Of a DNA stretch of 64,000 nucleotides, positions 63,211 to 64,000 are shown piece by piece. The DNA comes from an uncultured beta proteobacterium (GTDB lineage: Bacteria; Pseudomonadota; Gammaproteobacteria; Burkholderiales; Burkholderiaceae_C), in NCBI GenBank assembly GCA_903832285.1, contig CAILAY010000001.1:1-64000 (forward strand), given 5' to 3'. Positions within the stretch are counted from its first letter, which is position 1; each line of letters starts with the position of its first letter. Made by a program: the position numbers and the translations under genes. Below the pieces are notes generated by a model. The model was not told the origin of the DNA. It ran no database searches and saw only the letters and a list, made by a program, of their open reading frames with translations.

Positions 63211-64000
63211 TCAGGCTTCAAACCGGTTCTCTAAGAACCCATTTTTCTTCGTCACGCGATCCAGTTCCACCAGCGTTTCCAGCAGCGCGCGCATGTGTTT
63301 CAGCGGCACGGCGTTGGGGCCGTCGCACAGCGCATGGGCCGGATCCGGATGGGTTTCCATGAACAGGCCTGCCACGCCCACGGCCACACCGGCGCGCGCC
63401 AGAACCGGTACGAATTCACGCAGGCCGCCGCTGCTCGTACCCTGGCCACCGGGCAGTTGCACGGAGTGCGTGACGTCAAATACCACGGGAGCGCCGGTCT
63501 CGCGCATGATGGCGAGCGAGCGCATGTCCGACACCAGGTTGTTGTAGCCAAAGCTGGCGCCGCGTTCACAGGCCATGAAGTTGTCTTCCTCCATGCCGGC
63601 GTGCCTCGCAGCAGAACGCGCCTTGTTGATCACATTCTTCATATCGTGAGGCGCCATGAATTGGCCCTTCTTGATGTTCACCGGCCTGCCAGACTGTGCC
63701 ACGGCGCGAATGAAGTCGGTCTGTCGGGACAGGAGGGCGGGTGTCTGCAGCACGTCAACAACCCTGGCCACCTGCGCAATTTGATCCGCGTCGTGCACGT
63801 CGGTCAGCACTGGCACGCCCAGTTCACGCTTTACCTTTGCCAGTATCTCCAGGCCCTGGTCCATACCCAGCCCTCGGAAATTGCCGTCGGAGGAACGATT
63901 GGCCTTGTCAAAACTGCTCTTGAAGATGAAGGGAATTCCTAGCGCGGCGGTGATTTCTTTCAGTGTGCCGGCCGTATCCATCTGCAGTTGCTCGGACTCA
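63211..64000 (-). CDS. kdsA: 3-deoxy-8-phosphooctulonate synthase (KDO-8-P synthase), start cut by window edge
   Basis: About 262 residues are visible; the first about 25 lie beyond 64000. The frame continues to the edge ([17 protein letters not shown]). Family motifs are [21 protein letters not shown] (read in parts), [41 protein letters not shown] (core [16 protein letters not shown]), [18 protein letters not shown] and [13 protein letters not shown]. It makes KDO-8-phosphate for lipopolysaccharide, marking a Gram-negative cell. It lies upstream of eno and transcribes toward it. Confidence 0.97.
   Translation of the reverse strand, partial: ESEQLQMDTAGTLKEITAALGIPFIFKSSFDKANRSSDGNFRGLGMDQGLEILAKVKRELGVPVLTDVHDADQIAQVARVVDVLQTPALLSRQTDFIRAVAQSGRPVNIKKGQFMAPHDMKNVINKARSAARHAGMEEDNFMACERGASFGYNNLVSDMRSLAIMRETGAPVVFDVTHSVQLPGGQGTSSGGLREFVPVLARAGVAVGVAGLFMETHPDPAHALCDGPNAVPLKHMRALLETLVELDRVTKKNGFLENRFEA

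Overview
The window reads as a chromosomal segment of a GC-rich betaproteobacterium, most likely Burkholderiales/Comamonadaceae. Supporting signs are the kdsA-eno-ftsB order at the right end, a Bug-family (TctC-like) binding protein, an aerobic CoA-dependent anthranilate pathway, a MutL that keeps the endonuclease motif, and several gene pairs typical of this group. No rRNA, tRNA or CRISPR array was seen.

Layout. 1-1900 is accessory DNA: the end of an unknown gene, a truncated membrane-protein gene, a decayed antisense remnant of a phage-type polyvalent ADP-ribosyltransferase protein with a perfect 34-bp palindrome, and an orphan lipoprotein. 1915-14931 is one long leftward catabolic cluster. 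KynA, KynB and KynU convert tryptophan to anthranilate. A CoA ligase, the two-domain 2-aminobenzoyl-CoA monooxygenase/reductase and beta-oxidation-type enzymes then dearomatise and degrade it, under a MarR-type regulator. The gap upstream (14932-15545) holds the promoter region and two abutting gene fossils, a trypsin-like protease and an aldo/keto reductase tail. 15546-17442 is an SDR plus a D-amino-acid dehydrogenase related to DauA. 17497-17607 carries two copies of a 52-bp REP-like palindrome; a third copy lies at 60238-60289 and a partial one at 56985-57002.

17612-33754 is mixed housekeeping and oddities: rluA, miaA, a Bcr-type exporter, mutL, two orphan contractile-tail tube proteins, the PA2778/PA2779 pair, a three-domain membrane enzyme (ICMT-like, PAP2-like and Lgt-like), DedA, a methyltransferase, amiC, tsaE and queG. 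33835-49573 is a large efflux island with two adjacent RND systems, mdtABC-type plus outer-membrane factor, then lipoprotein, outer-membrane factor, adaptor and pump. Nearly all stops and starts overlap by four bases, and mdtB is split by a frameshift.

49628-64000 contains a coiled-coil protein, a four-PAS GGDEF/EAL protein, a secreted esterase fused to an exonuclease/endonuclease/phosphatase domain, an AEC transporter, a Bug protein, xerD, a thioesterase, a DUF455 ferritin-like protein, hslO, a nicotinamide-riboside kinase with pnuC, ftsB, eno and the start-truncated kdsA.

The best candidates for something undescribed are the three-domain lipid-enzyme fusion with its partner (26515-29252), the esterase-phosphatase fusion (53219-54868), the orphan tail-tube pair (23979-24882), and a repeat element that supplies the C-terminus of a kinase (60256-60289). 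All family assignments come from reading motifs; no database search was run.
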